Numbered from the stretch's first letter, positions 24,552 to 33,648 are shown. The stretch is DNA of 52,900 nucleotides from an uncultured Verrucomicrobia subdivision 3 bacterium (GCA_903835255.1 CAILMI010000025.1:1-52900), one strand, 5' to 3'. Made by a program: numbers and translations. The notes: generated from the letters alone by a model not told the origin.

Positions 24552-26981
24552 TCAAAGTTTTTCAAGCCAGCCGCCATCACGGACGAAATGTTGTGAAATA
24601 CACTGCAATCTTTGCGGAAACTGGCGCTCAACCGTGACTCCGAGGAAACTCCGCGCACGGCTTAAACCGACATAAACAAATTTGTCGATCAAATCCTTGT
24701 GGATTTCGGCCATACGGTCGAGACCGACGTAAAAAACGGCTTCAAATTCCAAGCCCTTGATGAATTCAACGGGGAAAATGCGCACACGGGCCGCGTCTCC
24801 GAGTGCTTGCCCGCCGTTCGAGCCCTCCAATTCCATTCCGTTTGCCTGCAACAGTGGCTTTAATTTCTGACGCAACGGTTCGACATCATCCTGATGTGCG
24901 ACGAGGATTGCCGTCGTGGGCAAATGTTTGCCGCACAACACGTAAATTTCACAAATTCGATCGGTCAGCCACATTTCCGCCGGATTTTCGGTGGTGCATT
25001 TGTGCAGCAGAGGCGGTGGGTCTTCTACACGTTTGGCGAACGCGGACGAAAAATCCGGTTCAATGCCTCGGGAATGCCGATAAAGATCCTTGGCAATGGC
25101 GAATAGGCGCTCAGTCTGGCGATAACTGATGCGCAATTCCTTGCCGTCGTATCCCTGGGAAAAGTCGGTGAGGTCACTCCACTCTTTCAAACCCTGTTCT
25201 GTAACTCGTTGCATAAGATCTCCGCAGATGGTGACACCGCCGGAACCCATTCTGGCGAAACGCTCGATGCAAGCGATTTCCAGCGGCGAAAAATCGGCCG
25301 CCTCATCAACGCAAACGAGAATCTTTATGCGCGCTTGTATGGCGCGCACTTCCCCAGGAATTCCGGACAGATTGACAGGCAGGTCGTCCAGTAAATCTCT
25401 CACAAATTGCAACGCGTGGAAGAGGAGCACGTCTTGTTCTGGTTCGGTTAACATCCGGTTCTTGATGGATGACTCGGCATCTTCAACAAAGAACCGTTTC
25501 TGTTCGTCTGGCAGTTCGCGAAACTCCTGATAGGCGCGCGGAATTAACTGAAAGAGGCGACTGAGGGTTGTGGTGTCCATCAAATTCCTGACATCACTGC
25601 GTAAATTGTCAATGAGCGGCGGAATATCTGGAAACAGGGCGACCTCCATGCCGGCCGTGGTCAGAGATGTCAGAATGTCCGGCAGCATCTTGATTTGGCG
25701 GTAAATGCGGTCTAACGGCAGGTCGCTGTTTTCATCGTATAGCGCGGCTACCGACCGAACGGACTTGAGCAGTTTGTTCAAATCTTCATTCAAATTGCGG
25801 TATCCTGCAGCCCGCTGCTGGGCCTGTCGAAGCGCGATCACATCGTCGAGCGGTTTGGACATGATATCCAAAGCCATGCCGAGAACTTTCTGGGCGGCGT
25901 CCGATAATTTGCCCAAGGGGACGCGGGTGTCGTTGTTGAATTTTTGTAACGCCTCGCGAAAAGACGAGGAATAGCGAGCCGCCAAAGTCTTGCCGAACGC
26001 CTTAGCGAGGGAGATCTGTTCGCCGCCGGTACCGCGCTTCATCAATTGCAATTCCTCGGGTGCGGTTTTGAAATAACCATGCTGGCCCACGCGAATGAAA
26101 CCTATGTCACGGACTAGTTCGAGGCGAAAGGTGCGATAAACCTTCACGTGGTCATCGCTGGCTGGAAGATGCTCCTTGGCCATCGCCTCCTTGAGATAAC
26201 CCTTCAAAAGGTCACTGGGAGTAAACAGCATCCAGTTGCGACCTTCCTGCCAATCCGCATCACGTATGGGCTTGGATTCATCCTCCGTGAGAAATTCTCG
26301 TTTGGTTTTTTGCGAAAGCCGCTTGAGTAAGACAGTGGTCTTGCCCGTGCCCGGCGCGCCGGAAATACGAATACGCGCCTGTAGTGGCAGACGAAAAATC
26401 TCATCCTGAGCAGGATCCAGAATTGCCTGGTCGGGCAATTGAACGGAATAGCTCAACTGCCGTGATTCCTGGGCGCCTGCCCCAATGCCGATCTCAAGAC
26501 CAGCTACCAAAAGTTTCCGGAGTGAGCGTGCAAGCAGACGTTGATCAATCCACGAAATCTGGTTATTGATCGCATCCCAGATTCCTTCCTCAAGGTGAAG
26601 TGTAAACTCGTCCTTTTCGATCAGGCGAAAAAGGTGGTCTTCCAGCACCAACCCGCCGCGTGTTTTAATCTGGAATGAATATTCTGATCCCGGTTTTTTG
26701 GCGACAATCCGGCCAAGCGGGGAAAGATAGCTGGTAAAATCAACTGCCGTTCCGCGAGGGCTAAAATTCAGGGGGATATAATGCCGGCAAATCAATAGTT
26801 TCAATTCGACATTGTTCCTGTCCGAAACACGAGCATAGCCGATAAATGGCTCGTGTGTAAGCTGCGTCTGAGTGTGATGCGTCAGCCCGCCGCCTTGGGG
26901 TCGGAAGTTTTGCTTAAAATGATCCAGCTCTCCGAGAATAAATTCGGCGATATTCCGTGAGGGATTTTGAGTTTCAGGCAT
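24552..26981 (-). CDS. UvrD-like superfamily 1 helicase with an N-terminal extra domain
   Basis: 809 residues. About 190 N-terminal residues have no recognisable domain. The helicase core carries motif I SGAPGTGKTTVLLKRL near residue 210, a Walker B variant VCVDEAADFSPLEIACIERF near 556 (DEAA where DEAQ is usual), TICGDLMQRVT, the arginine motif LRISYRQTERLFAIAKDL, an EFIKGLEFEAVFYVGLD block and motif VI VYVGLSRARSFLGVTV. About 300 residues separate motifs I and II, as in HelD-like or viral-type SF1 helicases rather than UvrD itself. It should use ATP to move on nucleic acid or remodel a nucleoprotein. It is preceded on the same strand by two genes facing an ECF sigma pair; a 244-base gap separates it from them, so it may have its own promoter. 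Confidence 0.85.
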   Translation of the reverse strand: MPETQNPSRNIAEFILGELDHFKQNFRPQGGGLTHHTQTQLTHEPFIGYARVSDRNNVELKLLICRHYIPLNFSPRGTAVDFTSYLSPLGRIVAKKPGSEYSFQIKTRGGLVLEDHLFRLIEKDEFTLHLEEGIWDAINNQISWIDQRLLARSLRKLLVAGLEIGIGAGAQESRQLSYSVQLPDQAILDPAQDEIFRLPLQARIRISGAPGTGKTTVLLKRLSQKTKREFLTEDESKPIRDADWQEGRNWMLFTPSDLLKGYLKEAMAKEHLPASDDHVKVYRTFRLELVRDIGFIRVGQHGYFKTAPEELQLMKRGTGGEQISLAKAFGKTLAARYSSSFREALQKFNNDTRVPLGKLSDAAQKVLGMALDIMSKPLDDVIALRQAQQRAAGYRNLNEDLNKLLKSVRSVAALYDENSDLPLDRIYRQIKMLPDILTSLTTAGMEVALFPDIPPLIDNLRSDVRNLMDTTTLSRLFQLIPRAYQEFRELPDEQKRFFVEDAESSIKNRMLTEPEQDVLLFHALQFVRDLLDDLPVNLSGIPGEVRAIQARIKILVCVDEAADFSPLEIACIERFARMGSGGVTICGDLMQRVTEQGLKEWSDLTDFSQGYDGKELRISYRQTERLFAIAKDLYRHSRGIEPDFSSAFAKRVEDPPPLLHKCTTENPAEMWLTDRICEIYVLCGKHLPTTAILVAHQDDVEPLRQKLKPLLQANGMELEGSNGGQALGDAARVRIFPVEFIKGLEFEAVFYVGLDRMAEIHKDLIDKFVYVGLSRARSFLGVTVERQFPQRLQCISQHFVRDGGWLEKL

Positions 26982-27225
26982 AATTAATTATTGGCGGTGG
27001 TTATTGATAATCAGAGGCATATCCCTAACGAAAGTCTTATGTGATGGCCTGCAAATCGCAAGTGGGAAAACGCGCCGGATCGGCACTGAAAATAAGTGGC
27101 AGGGCGGTTGCGTAACAGCCTGATGTAGCACCGCGACTGGGCGGAGTGGATTTGAGTTTTCATGGGGATAGCATCGCTGGATGGGTATGACAAAAGCTGA
27201 CGTAGGGATGAAGATTGTATTAATT

Positions 27226-27903
27226 TCATTTGCACGCCTCGATTTCTTCAACGCTCAACGGCAGATGTTCCAGCAGGCCGTCGGCGATTTCCCAATGGCC
27301 TTTGTCTCTGGCGGTGATGCTGCCGATGGCCTTGAAGGGGACTTCCGCCTCGATGAGGCGCTCCCGTAGCCAGGTATGAATTGCGCAGGGCGTGCACCAA
27401 GCTGCTGGTTCGCCATGCTCAGGCAGAGTTGCCGGAAGATTCTTGGAAAATACCGCGCCTCCGATGGTGAAGTTGACGCGAAGTTTCAAACCTTTCGCCA
27501 CTGACGATTGGTCTGGCGGCGGCACAACAGCATTGCCAGCGGTCGTCGCAGTAACGGCGATGCTCGTTGCCGTGCAGGACTGTCGCGGCGCACGCGGTTT
27601 TTCAAACGCGAGAACACGACTGCGGGCGCTGCGGCGCTGGGCAGCGGTGACGCCGAGGTGATGCTTAACGAAATCCAGGGGCATGACGGTGAGGATGCCG
27701 CCGTCGTCGGCATCCTGCACTACGATAAGCCACGCATGATCGGGACTGGAATAAAGAAGTCGCTTGGCGTGGCGACCGCCTTTCTGGAGAGCGACGGGAA
27801 TGGTGACGCCGTTATCCAGAAGGCGCGTCAGGTTTTCGGGTGAGAGTTTACTGCGCTCACTCAAACGAATTGCAGCGTGCTGTGTCAGAATTGCGTTTCT
27901 CAT
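27226..27903 (-). CDS. Unknown protein with a DUF4258-like N-terminus
   Basis: 225 residues. The first 80 (ILTQHAAIRLSERSKLSPEN ... LLYSSPDHAWLIVVQDADDG) have the His/Arg pattern (H-x-x-x-R-x-x-ER) and short beta hairpins of DUF4258/BrnT-like small RNase-fold proteins. A low-complexity linker (residues about 100-125) follows, then a C-terminal part with AWCTPCAIHTWLRERL containing a C-x-x-C pair. It is 23 bases after the ARPP-1-like gene and probably co-transcribed. The function is not known; the RNase-like comparison is weak. Confidence 0.6.
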   Translation of the reverse strand: MRNAILTQHAAIRLSERSKLSPENLTRLLDNGVTIPVALQKGGRHAKRLLYSSPDHAWLIVVQDADDGGILTVMPLDFVKHHLGVTAAQRRSARSRVLAFEKPRAPRQSCTATSIAVTATTAGNAVVPPPDQSSVAKGLKLRVNFTIGGAVFSKNLPATLPEHGEPAAWCTPCAIHTWLRERLIEAEVPFKAIGSITARDKGHWEIADGLLEHLPLSVEEIEACK

Positions 27904-27926
27904 AGTTTTTGAGGTTTTTATTCGTG

Positions 27927-28910
27927 TTAGTAACGGCGGCGATTCCTGAGCGAAGCCATTTTAGTGGCGTGTGATGGCCACGACGTTTCAAGTTGAAAAA
28001 AGGCGGAATGAATCACTTCGTCGGCATGGACTAGGGCCGCACCGGCGAGCGCTTCACCACGGTAACGGTAGTCGAACCCGCAGCCGACGGATGGAAAACG
28101 GTTTTCGTTTGCAGCAACCACTTGATCCTGGAAAGTTTTTGCCAGGGCAACGAAATCACCCTGTAAACGCTCTTGGCCTGGTGCTTCCAGCAGACTTTCC
28201 AGCGCGTAGCTCCGGATGAGTTTTGGATGAATTGCCGCGTAGGCCGAACTCAGAGAAATCAGATCGAAGCCGGCGGGGCGGTTATTCGTGAAGGCCAGCA
28301 AGCCGATTTGGCCGGGAATGCACTGGAAGATTTCCGCGCAGCAGCGGAGGTCCACTTCACGGGCCTTGAACACATCGTTCATGGCGGACGTGGGCGAATA
28401 ACAGCATGCCTTGGCAGACAATTCCGAGATCTCGTTCCAGACCTCGCCCTGGTTGGAAAGGAAGGAAGCAGACGTTTCGAGCGACTGAGAAACGGAACGG
28501 GATTTCATAGCTCGGGCTTTTTGCGCCATAACGTTGCCGGATTCGTTAAATGAGGGTGAGGCGTAAGACCAGCGGCCCTGTTCAGTGCAGCTGACGGGAA
28601 TTCGGGTCTCGGAAAGTTCCTTGAGCAGGATGGAGGTATTGAGCACGCGATTCTGCTTGGCGCCGGCGAGCTCCTCGCCGTCAATGAGCAGCACGGCGGT
28701 TTTCCCCCGGTTGATGACCAGCAATTCCGGCACGGCACCGGCGGCGGAAACCTCGGTGATGAGGATATCTGTGGTGGCGAGGGCTTCGCCAAGTGTGCGA
28801 TATTGAAATGCACCATCACGAGCCAGCAGCGGCACGATGGCGATATTTTTGTAACGCTGGACTTCTCCGAACTGAATCGACTGCAAACGACTGGCAACAA
28901 CATTATCCAT
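27927..28910 (-). CDS. ARPP-1 (DUF6569) family protein
   Basis: 327 residues with the signature LLIDGEELAGAKQNRVLNTS near residue 75, preceded by the beta-strand-rich VQRYKNIAIVPLLARDG and followed by VSCTEQGRWSY. This is the hallmark block of the ARPP-1/DUF6569 family (ARG and rhodanese-phosphatase-superfamily associated), whose members are proposed parts of biological conflict or stress systems. The biochemical activity is, to my knowledge, not established. AAGGA lies 5 bases before the ATG. It is the first gene of a minus-strand set and is divergent from the ECF sigma gene across a 155-base shared promoter region. Confidence 0.8.
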   Translation of the reverse strand: MDNVVASRLQSIQFGEVQRYKNIAIVPLLARDGAFQYRTLGEALATTDILITEVSAAGAVPELLVINRGKTAVLLIDGEELAGAKQNRVLNTSILLKELSETRIPVSCTEQGRWSYASPSFNESGNVMAQKARAMKSRSVSQSLETSASFLSNQGEVWNEISELSAKACCYSPTSAMNDVFKAREVDLRCCAEIFQCIPGQIGLLAFTNNRPAGFDLISLSSAYAAIHPKLIRSYALESLLEAPGQERLQGDFVALAKTFQDQVVAANENRFPSVGCGFDYRYRGEALAGAALVHADEVIHSAFFQLETSWPSHATKMASLRNRRRY

Positions 28911-29065
28911 ATTATTCCTTCCATGCGGCGGAGGGTTTTATTCCGCCTGACACCAATGAAATCGCAACGAGTAAAATTTTTCTTACAATAATTTTCCAAT
29001 CGATGTTTTGTTGACGGCGCATACGATGCTTGCGAGCACGCGGAGTGCTTTGCACACTGTCGGAA

Positions 29066-29662
29066 ATGCTGAAGCCGGACATACGCAGCCTGCAAGCGGG
29101 TGACTGCTTTGGTTGGGACTGTGCGTATCACTGGCTCTGGCCGGTGGCGTATTCGGCGGCATTTCGCCGGCTGGAAAGAATCGCCCCACATGATGTTGAA
29201 GATGTGGCGATTAACGCCATCCGCAAGGCTGCCGAAGAAGTGGAAGCCGGCAAAGTGGAGAGCTTTGAAGACCTCAAAGGACTGGTGGTAGTCATCGCCA
29301 CGCGAGGGGCGCTTGATTTAATCCGACGCAAGCAGGCAGAGTGCCGGTCAACGGAGGTAACTGAATCCATTGAAGGGCATAAAGAATTGCTACCAGCCGA
29401 TGCGCCCGGCCCCCTTGAACTGGCGAACGCAAATGACGTTTCCCAACTGCTATCCAGCCTGATGGTCAAATTATCGCGGGAAGAACGCGAATTATTGAGG
29501 GCTTATTATTTTAGAGGATGGAAACAGGAAGAGATTGCCGATGACTTCGGTAAGCCTCTGGGCACAGTCGGGGTGCAATTATCAAGAGCCCTGAAAAAAC
29601 TGCGCGAAGAAATCGGAAAAAACCCCGAGTTAATGAAAGAATTACAGGAGGCACTGCGATGA
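29066..29662 (+). CDS. ECF-type RNA polymerase sigma factor
   Basis: About 198 residues from MLKPDIRSLQAGDCFGWDCA; a GTG-type start upstream is less convincing. Sigma region 2: APHDVEDVAINAIRKAAEEV ... IATRGALDLIRRKQAE. Region 4: LSREERELLRAYYFRGWKQE with the HTH EEIADDFGKPLGTVGVQLSR. It directs RNA polymerase to a small set of promoters. The next gene overlaps by 4 bases (ATGA) and looks like its anti-sigma factor. The divergent ARPP-1 gene is the obvious candidate target; no promoter motif was verified. Confidence 0.9.
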   Translation: MLKPDIRSLQAGDCFGWDCAYHWLWPVAYSAAFRRLERIAPHDVEDVAINAIRKAAEEVEAGKVESFEDLKGLVVVIATRGALDLIRRKQAECRSTEVTESIEGHKELLPADAPGPLELANANDVSQLLSSLMVKLSREERELLRAYYFRGWKQEEIADDFGKPLGTVGVQLSRALKKLREEIGKNPELMKELQEALR

Positions 29663-30354
29663 ATATAAGTGACAACGATCGCTTTCACGAACTCGCGCAT
29701 AAAGCGCTGACCAAACAAGCCACACCGGTGGAACAGCGGGAACTGGGGGCGATGATCGCGGAAAATCCGAAATTGAAAGTAGAGATGGAACAGTTGGGCG
29801 GCGAAGCCGCAGTCGTGCGGGAAATTCTTCCGCTGCTGGAAGCTTTGCAGCATCCCGTTCCAAACATCCCCGCACCACCGATGGACCGTCTCCGCAGTGA
29901 GGTTGGCTCGGTGTTTGAATCCAGGGGGAAATCAAAGGCCGAACTTGGTGATTTGTTGTCACGCCTGGAAAAATGGGCGAGGCAGCAGGCAGGTGCCAGC
30001 CGGGAAGAAGTGACGGCGATGGTCAACGTTTTGCGCAGTTCCTTGTTGGGGGGAGGCACTGAAGAATTGATGGCCGATGTCAGGATGTTGAGTGCCTCCA
30101 AATTAGCTCCTGCGGCTCCCAGACTACTGGAAGAAGCAGAAAGCTACGCGCTGGCAGATGAAAGCAAGCGCCGGCAGGAAGAGTTGGAGGAACGCCTGCG
30201 GTCAATCGACAAGCGGCTCCGTCAAGCTGAGGAAATTTCCAGCGATTGTCGCAAGGAAATGCATCAGTTGCTTGAGTTTATTGGGCGGGAAAAAGAAAGC
30301 AGCGGAAAAAGACGCGGGCATCATTCGGATCTGATCAACAAGCCCAAAAGCTGA
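29659..30354 (+). CDS. Putative cytoplasmic anti-sigma factor
   Basis: 231 residues. The N-terminal stretch DRFHELAHKALTKQATPVEQ ... LKVEMEQLGGEAAVVREIL follows the pattern of anti-sigma domains (F-x-x-L-x-x-KA-x-x-x-x-LTP-x-EQ-x-EL...). The rest is strongly helical, ending in a charged coiled coil (KRRQEELEERLRSIDKRLRQ). No transmembrane segment is visible, so unlike most partners it would be soluble and sense an intracellular signal. The 4-base overlap with the sigma gene is the main support for the role. Confidence 0.65.
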   Translation: MNISDNDRFHELAHKALTKQATPVEQRELGAMIAENPKLKVEMEQLGGEAAVVREILPLLEALQHPVPNIPAPPMDRLRSEVGSVFESRGKSKAELGDLLSRLEKWARQQAGASREEVTAMVNVLRSSLLGGGTEELMADVRMLSASKLAPAAPRLLEEAESYALADESKRRQEELEERLRSIDKRLRQAEEISSDCRKEMHQLLEFIGREKESSGKRRGHHSDLINKPKS

Positions 30355-30459
30355 GGCCCTTGACGGGGTTACAAAGCAGGCAAATTCATCAAACGGCTCA
30401 AAAATCACGTCGGCCCAGTCTGAAGCTTCACATTCTTCCAACCTCGAACACCACCCCTC

Positions 30460-30573
30460 TCATCCACCCAAATCATTTCTCAAACGCACACCAAACTGTT
30501 CCTGGATCAACGGCACCACCAACCCCTTAAAATCGCTTCGCTTAATCACGTCCACTTTTCTTTGCATCACCAT
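30460..30573 (-). CDS. Possible 37-residue protein at the end of the DNA-damage cassette
   Basis: The frame reads MVMQRKVDVIKRSDFKGLVV then PLIQEQFGVRLRNDLGG, starting 38 bases after the SRAP stop on the same strand. Its composition looks protein-like, but no clear ribosome binding site or homologue is recognised. It could equally be the stump of a longer lost gene. Nothing else is seen in the gap 30355-30610. Confidence 0.3.
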   Translation of the reverse strand: MVMQRKVDVIKRSDFKGLVVPLIQEQFGVRLRNDLGG

Positions 30574-30610
30574 TTTAGTGAACTTAAACCAAAGTGAAAA
30601 TTAATCGTGA

Positions 30611-31315
30611 TCACCCAGCAGCAACACACTCCGGCCCATCGTTCCTGGCATTGTTGACCATCGCAGAAACCTTTGAACACTGCATCTTTTCAGCGTCATA
30701 AGGCCTAAGCAACGTCTTCAAAAACTCGAGCTCAAACTTCGGTTCCAGCCACCAGGAATAATGCTCAGGCCAAAGAATAACCGGCATCCTTGAGTGAACC
30801 TGAGCCGCCATCAAATTCGGTTCACAAGTGATGATGGTGAACGTCTCAACGACCTGGTTTATTGAGGGGCCGGTGTCGTCCAGTCCAAGCTCGCCTTCTT
30901 GATGAGGTCGAATCCAGCGTTCCCACAATCCAGCCATGCAAAAGAACTGGTTGTCAGCCATCGTGAATCTGAACGGGATTTTGCCGGTTCCTGATCTCTG
31001 CCATTCGTAGTAGCCATCAGCAGGAATCAAACATCGCTGCTTTTGGAACAGCCTTTTGAAGCTCGGTTTTTCGGTCAGTGTTTCGGCCCTAGCGTTCGTC
31101 AATTTGTCGCCGATCTTTTCATCTTTTGACCAGCTAGGAATCAGACCCCAGCGCATAGATTTAAGCACGGTTTGATTGTTTTCCAAGACTAGCACCGGAA
31201 CATTTGAACGAGGGGCAATGTTGTAGCGCGGTTTGAAGTCCGAGATTTTGCAGATGAACTTGACCAGTTTTTCAAGTTCGCTGAGGTCTTGCGTAATGGA
31301 ATAACGGCCGCACAT
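30611..31315 (-). CDS. SRAP-family protein (YedK/HMCES type)
   Basis: 234 residues. It begins MCGRYS with the catalytic Cys2 that links covalently to abasic sites in single-stranded DNA. Conserved blocks follow: PRYNIAPRSNVPVL, MRWGLIPSWSKD, TNARAETLTEKPSFK, CLIPADGYYEWQ (active-site Glu) and QVHSRMPVILWPEHYSWWLE (active-site His). The family shields abasic sites during replication. It starts 1 base after the UDG-like stop, so it is the last confident gene of a polymerase/UDG-like/SRAP operon, a sensible grouping: base removal creates the abasic site that SRAP caps and the Y-family polymerase bypasses. Confidence 0.93.
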   Translation of the reverse strand: MCGRYSITQDLSELEKLVKFICKISDFKPRYNIAPRSNVPVLVLENNQTVLKSMRWGLIPSWSKDEKIGDKLTNARAETLTEKPSFKRLFQKQRCLIPADGYYEWQRSGTGKIPFRFTMADNQFFCMAGLWERWIRPHQEGELGLDDTGPSINQVVETFTIITCEPNLMAAQVHSRMPVILWPEHYSWWLEPKFELEFLKTLLRPYDAEKMQCSKVSAMVNNARNDGPECVAAG

Positions 31316-31316
31316 T

Positions 31317-32024
31317 TTATTTTTCTAGCTGGGCGGTCGCTGCATTTATTGCATCATTTACGTAATCCGCTCTTTTTTTTCGTGATGATGGATGGCTGAC
31401 CCAGACCAACCTTTGCTCAGTCGAAATTTGAACACAAGCTGCAGATCCGAACCACGTCCATTGTGTGAATGGAATCCCCCAATCCTCCCGAATTAAATTT
31501 GCCTGAGGGTCACATGCAAAAATTATGTTTGGCGCGTATGTTTTGATCTGGTCTAGAATTATTCCGCGATGTCTTTGGTATGCTTCAACAATCCTGTTCC
31601 ATGGCGTGTATTTGAGCCCAGGGAGTTTGCTGATATTTATGAAAGCGATCTTTTTTAAGCCACTCCGTATTTCATCGGAATTTCTCAACCACGGCATTTC
31701 GTCCCAGTCATGAACACCTGACCAAATCCCATAATTGACATAACAAATTGGCTGAAAAGCTCGACCGCGTGAAGTCTCGTCAGTTTTTTTGTTCATGCAG
31801 TCGTCTGTCAACGACCAGCCACCATCCCTCGAATCACCATAGCTTTCTCCGTTATCGTATGGCTCTTTCAAGACCCAAAGAATTCGCGGTGCTGATGCTA
31901 CATACAATTCGGGATTCACGACTCCATCATATATCGGTTCTGAACCGCCGGATGTGTCCTGGTATTCTTGGGCCACAGCCTCTTTCAAGCGCTTTTCTTC
32001 CTCCATTATGAAGTTCAGATTCAT
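31317..32024 (-). CDS. Possible uracil-DNA-glycosylase-fold protein
   Basis: 235 residues. PRILWVLKEPYDNGESYG looks like the first strand and active-site loop of the UDG fold (ILFVG-x-x-P position). KKIAFINISKLPG matches the strand before the substrate loop, IIFACDPQANLI the third strand, and VWVSHPSSRKKR the H-P-S motif of the DNA-intercalating loop. No classical catalytic Asp motif (GQDPYH) is present, so the assignment is by pattern only. It lies between the Y-family polymerase gene (26-base gap) and the SRAP gene (1-base gap), which supports a DNA-repair role. Confidence 0.5.
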   Translation of the reverse strand: MNLNFIMEEEKRLKEAVAQEYQDTSGGSEPIYDGVVNPELYVASAPRILWVLKEPYDNGESYGDSRDGGWSLTDDCMNKKTDETSRGRAFQPICYVNYGIWSGVHDWDEMPWLRNSDEIRSGLKKIAFINISKLPGLKYTPWNRIVEAYQRHRGIILDQIKTYAPNIIFACDPQANLIREDWGIPFTQWTWFGSAACVQISTEQRLVWVSHPSSRKKRADYVNDAINAATAQLEK

Positions 32025-32050
32025 CGTAAAATTCTACGGTTGGTGAGCCA

Positions 32051-33412
32051 TCAAAACAACACTCCTTGCTCTGATTTCACCGGCCCTTCACTTCCCCACA
32101 ATTTCGTTATCATTTCTCGCTGTGGTGTGAACGGACATTTGGCTTTCGGCTGCTTCTGTGATTCGTCGATGTGCTGCAAAGCTAACTGAGCGCCCGTAAT
32201 CAAAGCCGTTTTTCCCAGCTTCTGATTCAATTCGTGCGTAGCGTCATCCAAAGCACCCCACCTCTCCTCATTCGTCCTGCCCCATAAAGTTGGGTGCGTG
32301 TCCAGCCTCTCCAAATTATACATCGCGATTCTGATTTGCCGAACTGGTCTTTCTCTCCCACCCATAATTTCTCGAAACATCTGCTCCAAAACTGTATTGA
32401 TGACCGAATTCAAAAACTGTGGATGTTTGAATCTGAAACTCGTCCCAACCTCTGTAAAATCGTTGAACCTGACCGCGATGCTAAATTCTCTGGCCTGCAT
32501 CTGTTCTCTGCGCAATTGACCGGTGAGCCTAGTCGCTTCGCTCAACATAAATGTCAGGGCCGCTTCGTAATCATGTTCGTCTAATGGAAGTGTGGTGGAG
32601 CTCGAAATCGTGGTCCTGTCCTTGATTTCCAACACAAGCGGTTCATTCCACTGCCCATTCGAAAACAACCACAACTGCTGCCCCCAAATCCCGAACTTCT
32701 GGCGCATCAACATCGAGGGCAGTTTCGCTACATGCCCAAATGTCAGAGCGCCTAAAGCAGCCAAACTTCGCTGCCTATTTTTCCCAATCCCGCTCATTTC
32801 TTGAACGGGTCTGTCTCGGAGAAATTCCTTTTCTCGACCAGCCTCAACTTCCATGAACCCAACGCCTTTTGCAGCATCAGTAGCGAGCTTAGCCATTTTT
32901 GCCGAGTTCCCAAGCCCAGCAGTAACAGGCAATCGAACCTCTTTTTTAATGCGTGACCTAATGTTCTGGACGTAATCAGTCGGCGTTGTGTTCCTCCAAA
33001 TACATTCGTCAAAACTGGTCAAATCCAGAAAGCCCTCGTCAATGCTGTAGGGAACAAGTGTAGGGGCGTATTGTTCGAGAATCAGAAACATCTGCCTACT
33101 CAATTCCCTGTAAGCGTCGTAATGAGGCCGGCAAAGCACACCAGAAGGACACAACCTCTTCGCCTCAAAACAAGCAGTGCCAGTCTTGATGCCGTATTTT
33201 TTAGCTATTCGGTTCGCAGCGATCACAATGCCGTCACCTCTTCTCCCACCACCGACCCAAACTGGCCTGCCTTCCAAGCTCGAATCCAAAGCAATCTCAC
33301 AGCTGGCGAAAAAGCTATCGCCATCTACGTGCAGGATTCGGTTGTTGCGGCGGCTCATCGGCAGCAGACACGTTACGTCTTCCGCTGCCTCCGTCCATGC
33401 CAAGTTGTTCAC
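32051..33412 (-). CDS. Y-family DNA polymerase (DinB/UmuC type)
   Basis: 453 residues. RILHVDGDSFFASCEIA carries the first metal-binding Asp with FF steric gate, PYSIDEGFLDLT the catalytic Asp-Glu pair, TAGLGNSAKMAKLATDAAKG the palm/finger motif and MSGIGKNRQRSLAALGALTF the helix-hairpin-helix thumb. A little-finger domain follows. It copies past lesions. The GTG start at 33412 overlaps the stop of the small upstream gene (GTGA); a second start, MSRRNNRILHV at 33358, is equally good by sequence. It is the core of the damage-tolerance cassette. Confidence 0.93.
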   Translation of the reverse strand: MNNLAWTEAAEDVTCLLPMSRRNNRILHVDGDSFFASCEIALDSSLEGRPVWVGGGRRGDGIVIAANRIAKKYGIKTGTACFEAKRLCPSGVLCRPHYDAYRELSRQMFLILEQYAPTLVPYSIDEGFLDLTSFDECIWRNTTPTDYVQNIRSRIKKEVRLPVTAGLGNSAKMAKLATDAAKGVGFMEVEAGREKEFLRDRPVQEMSGIGKNRQRSLAALGALTFGHVAKLPSMLMRQKFGIWGQQLWLFSNGQWNEPLVLEIKDRTTISSSTTLPLDEHDYEAALTFMLSEATRLTGQLRREQMQAREFSIAVRFNDFTEVGTSFRFKHPQFLNSVINTVLEQMFREIMGGRERPVRQIRIAMYNLERLDTHPTLWGRTNEERWGALDDATHELNQKLGKTALITGAQLALQHIDESQKQPKAKCPFTPQREMITKLWGSEGPVKSEQGVLF

Positions 33413-33648
33413 ACAGGTTGAAGCCTTGGAAAACGAAGGATTTGGGGTTCCGGTTCTTGGCGCTGGAAATGTGTGAAAACAATTTCACGCGCAAACAGCG
33501 AGGCCCATTCAAAGGCTGCGGTCCGGTCTTGGTCAGTTCCGCCAATCAATTCGTGCTGCCCATTCGGAAGTTTGACGAGTCTGGCGTGACCGAATTGCCG
33601 GATCAGTTTTGTGCGATAGCGTAAAGGAATCAGATTTTTAAGTTTCAT
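33409..33648 (-). CDS. Small conserved-looking protein leading the DNA-damage cassette
   Basis: 79 residues, MKLKNLIPLRYRTKLIRQFG ... KLPNGQHELIGGTDQDRTAA ... FEWASLFAREIVF. The ATG at 33648 has GAGG about 5 bases upstream. Upstream in-frame codons run through the operator and are excluded. It looks like a small beta-rich protein; I do not recognise a named family. It overlaps the polymerase start by 3 bases, so it belongs to the operon. A partner role for the polymerase, in the way UmuD serves UmuC, is only a guess; it shows no Ser-Lys protease pattern. Confidence 0.65.
   Translation of the reverse strand: MKLKNLIPLRYRTKLIRQFGHARLVKLPNGQHELIGGTDQDRTAAFEWASLFAREIVFTHFQRQEPEPQILRFPRLQPV

Noticed and set aside
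26982-27225. 87-codon frame at 26988-27251 between the helicase and the DUF4258-like gene
   Set aside because: It overlaps the 3' end of the neighbouring gene, has no start signal and reads like translated non-coding DNA.
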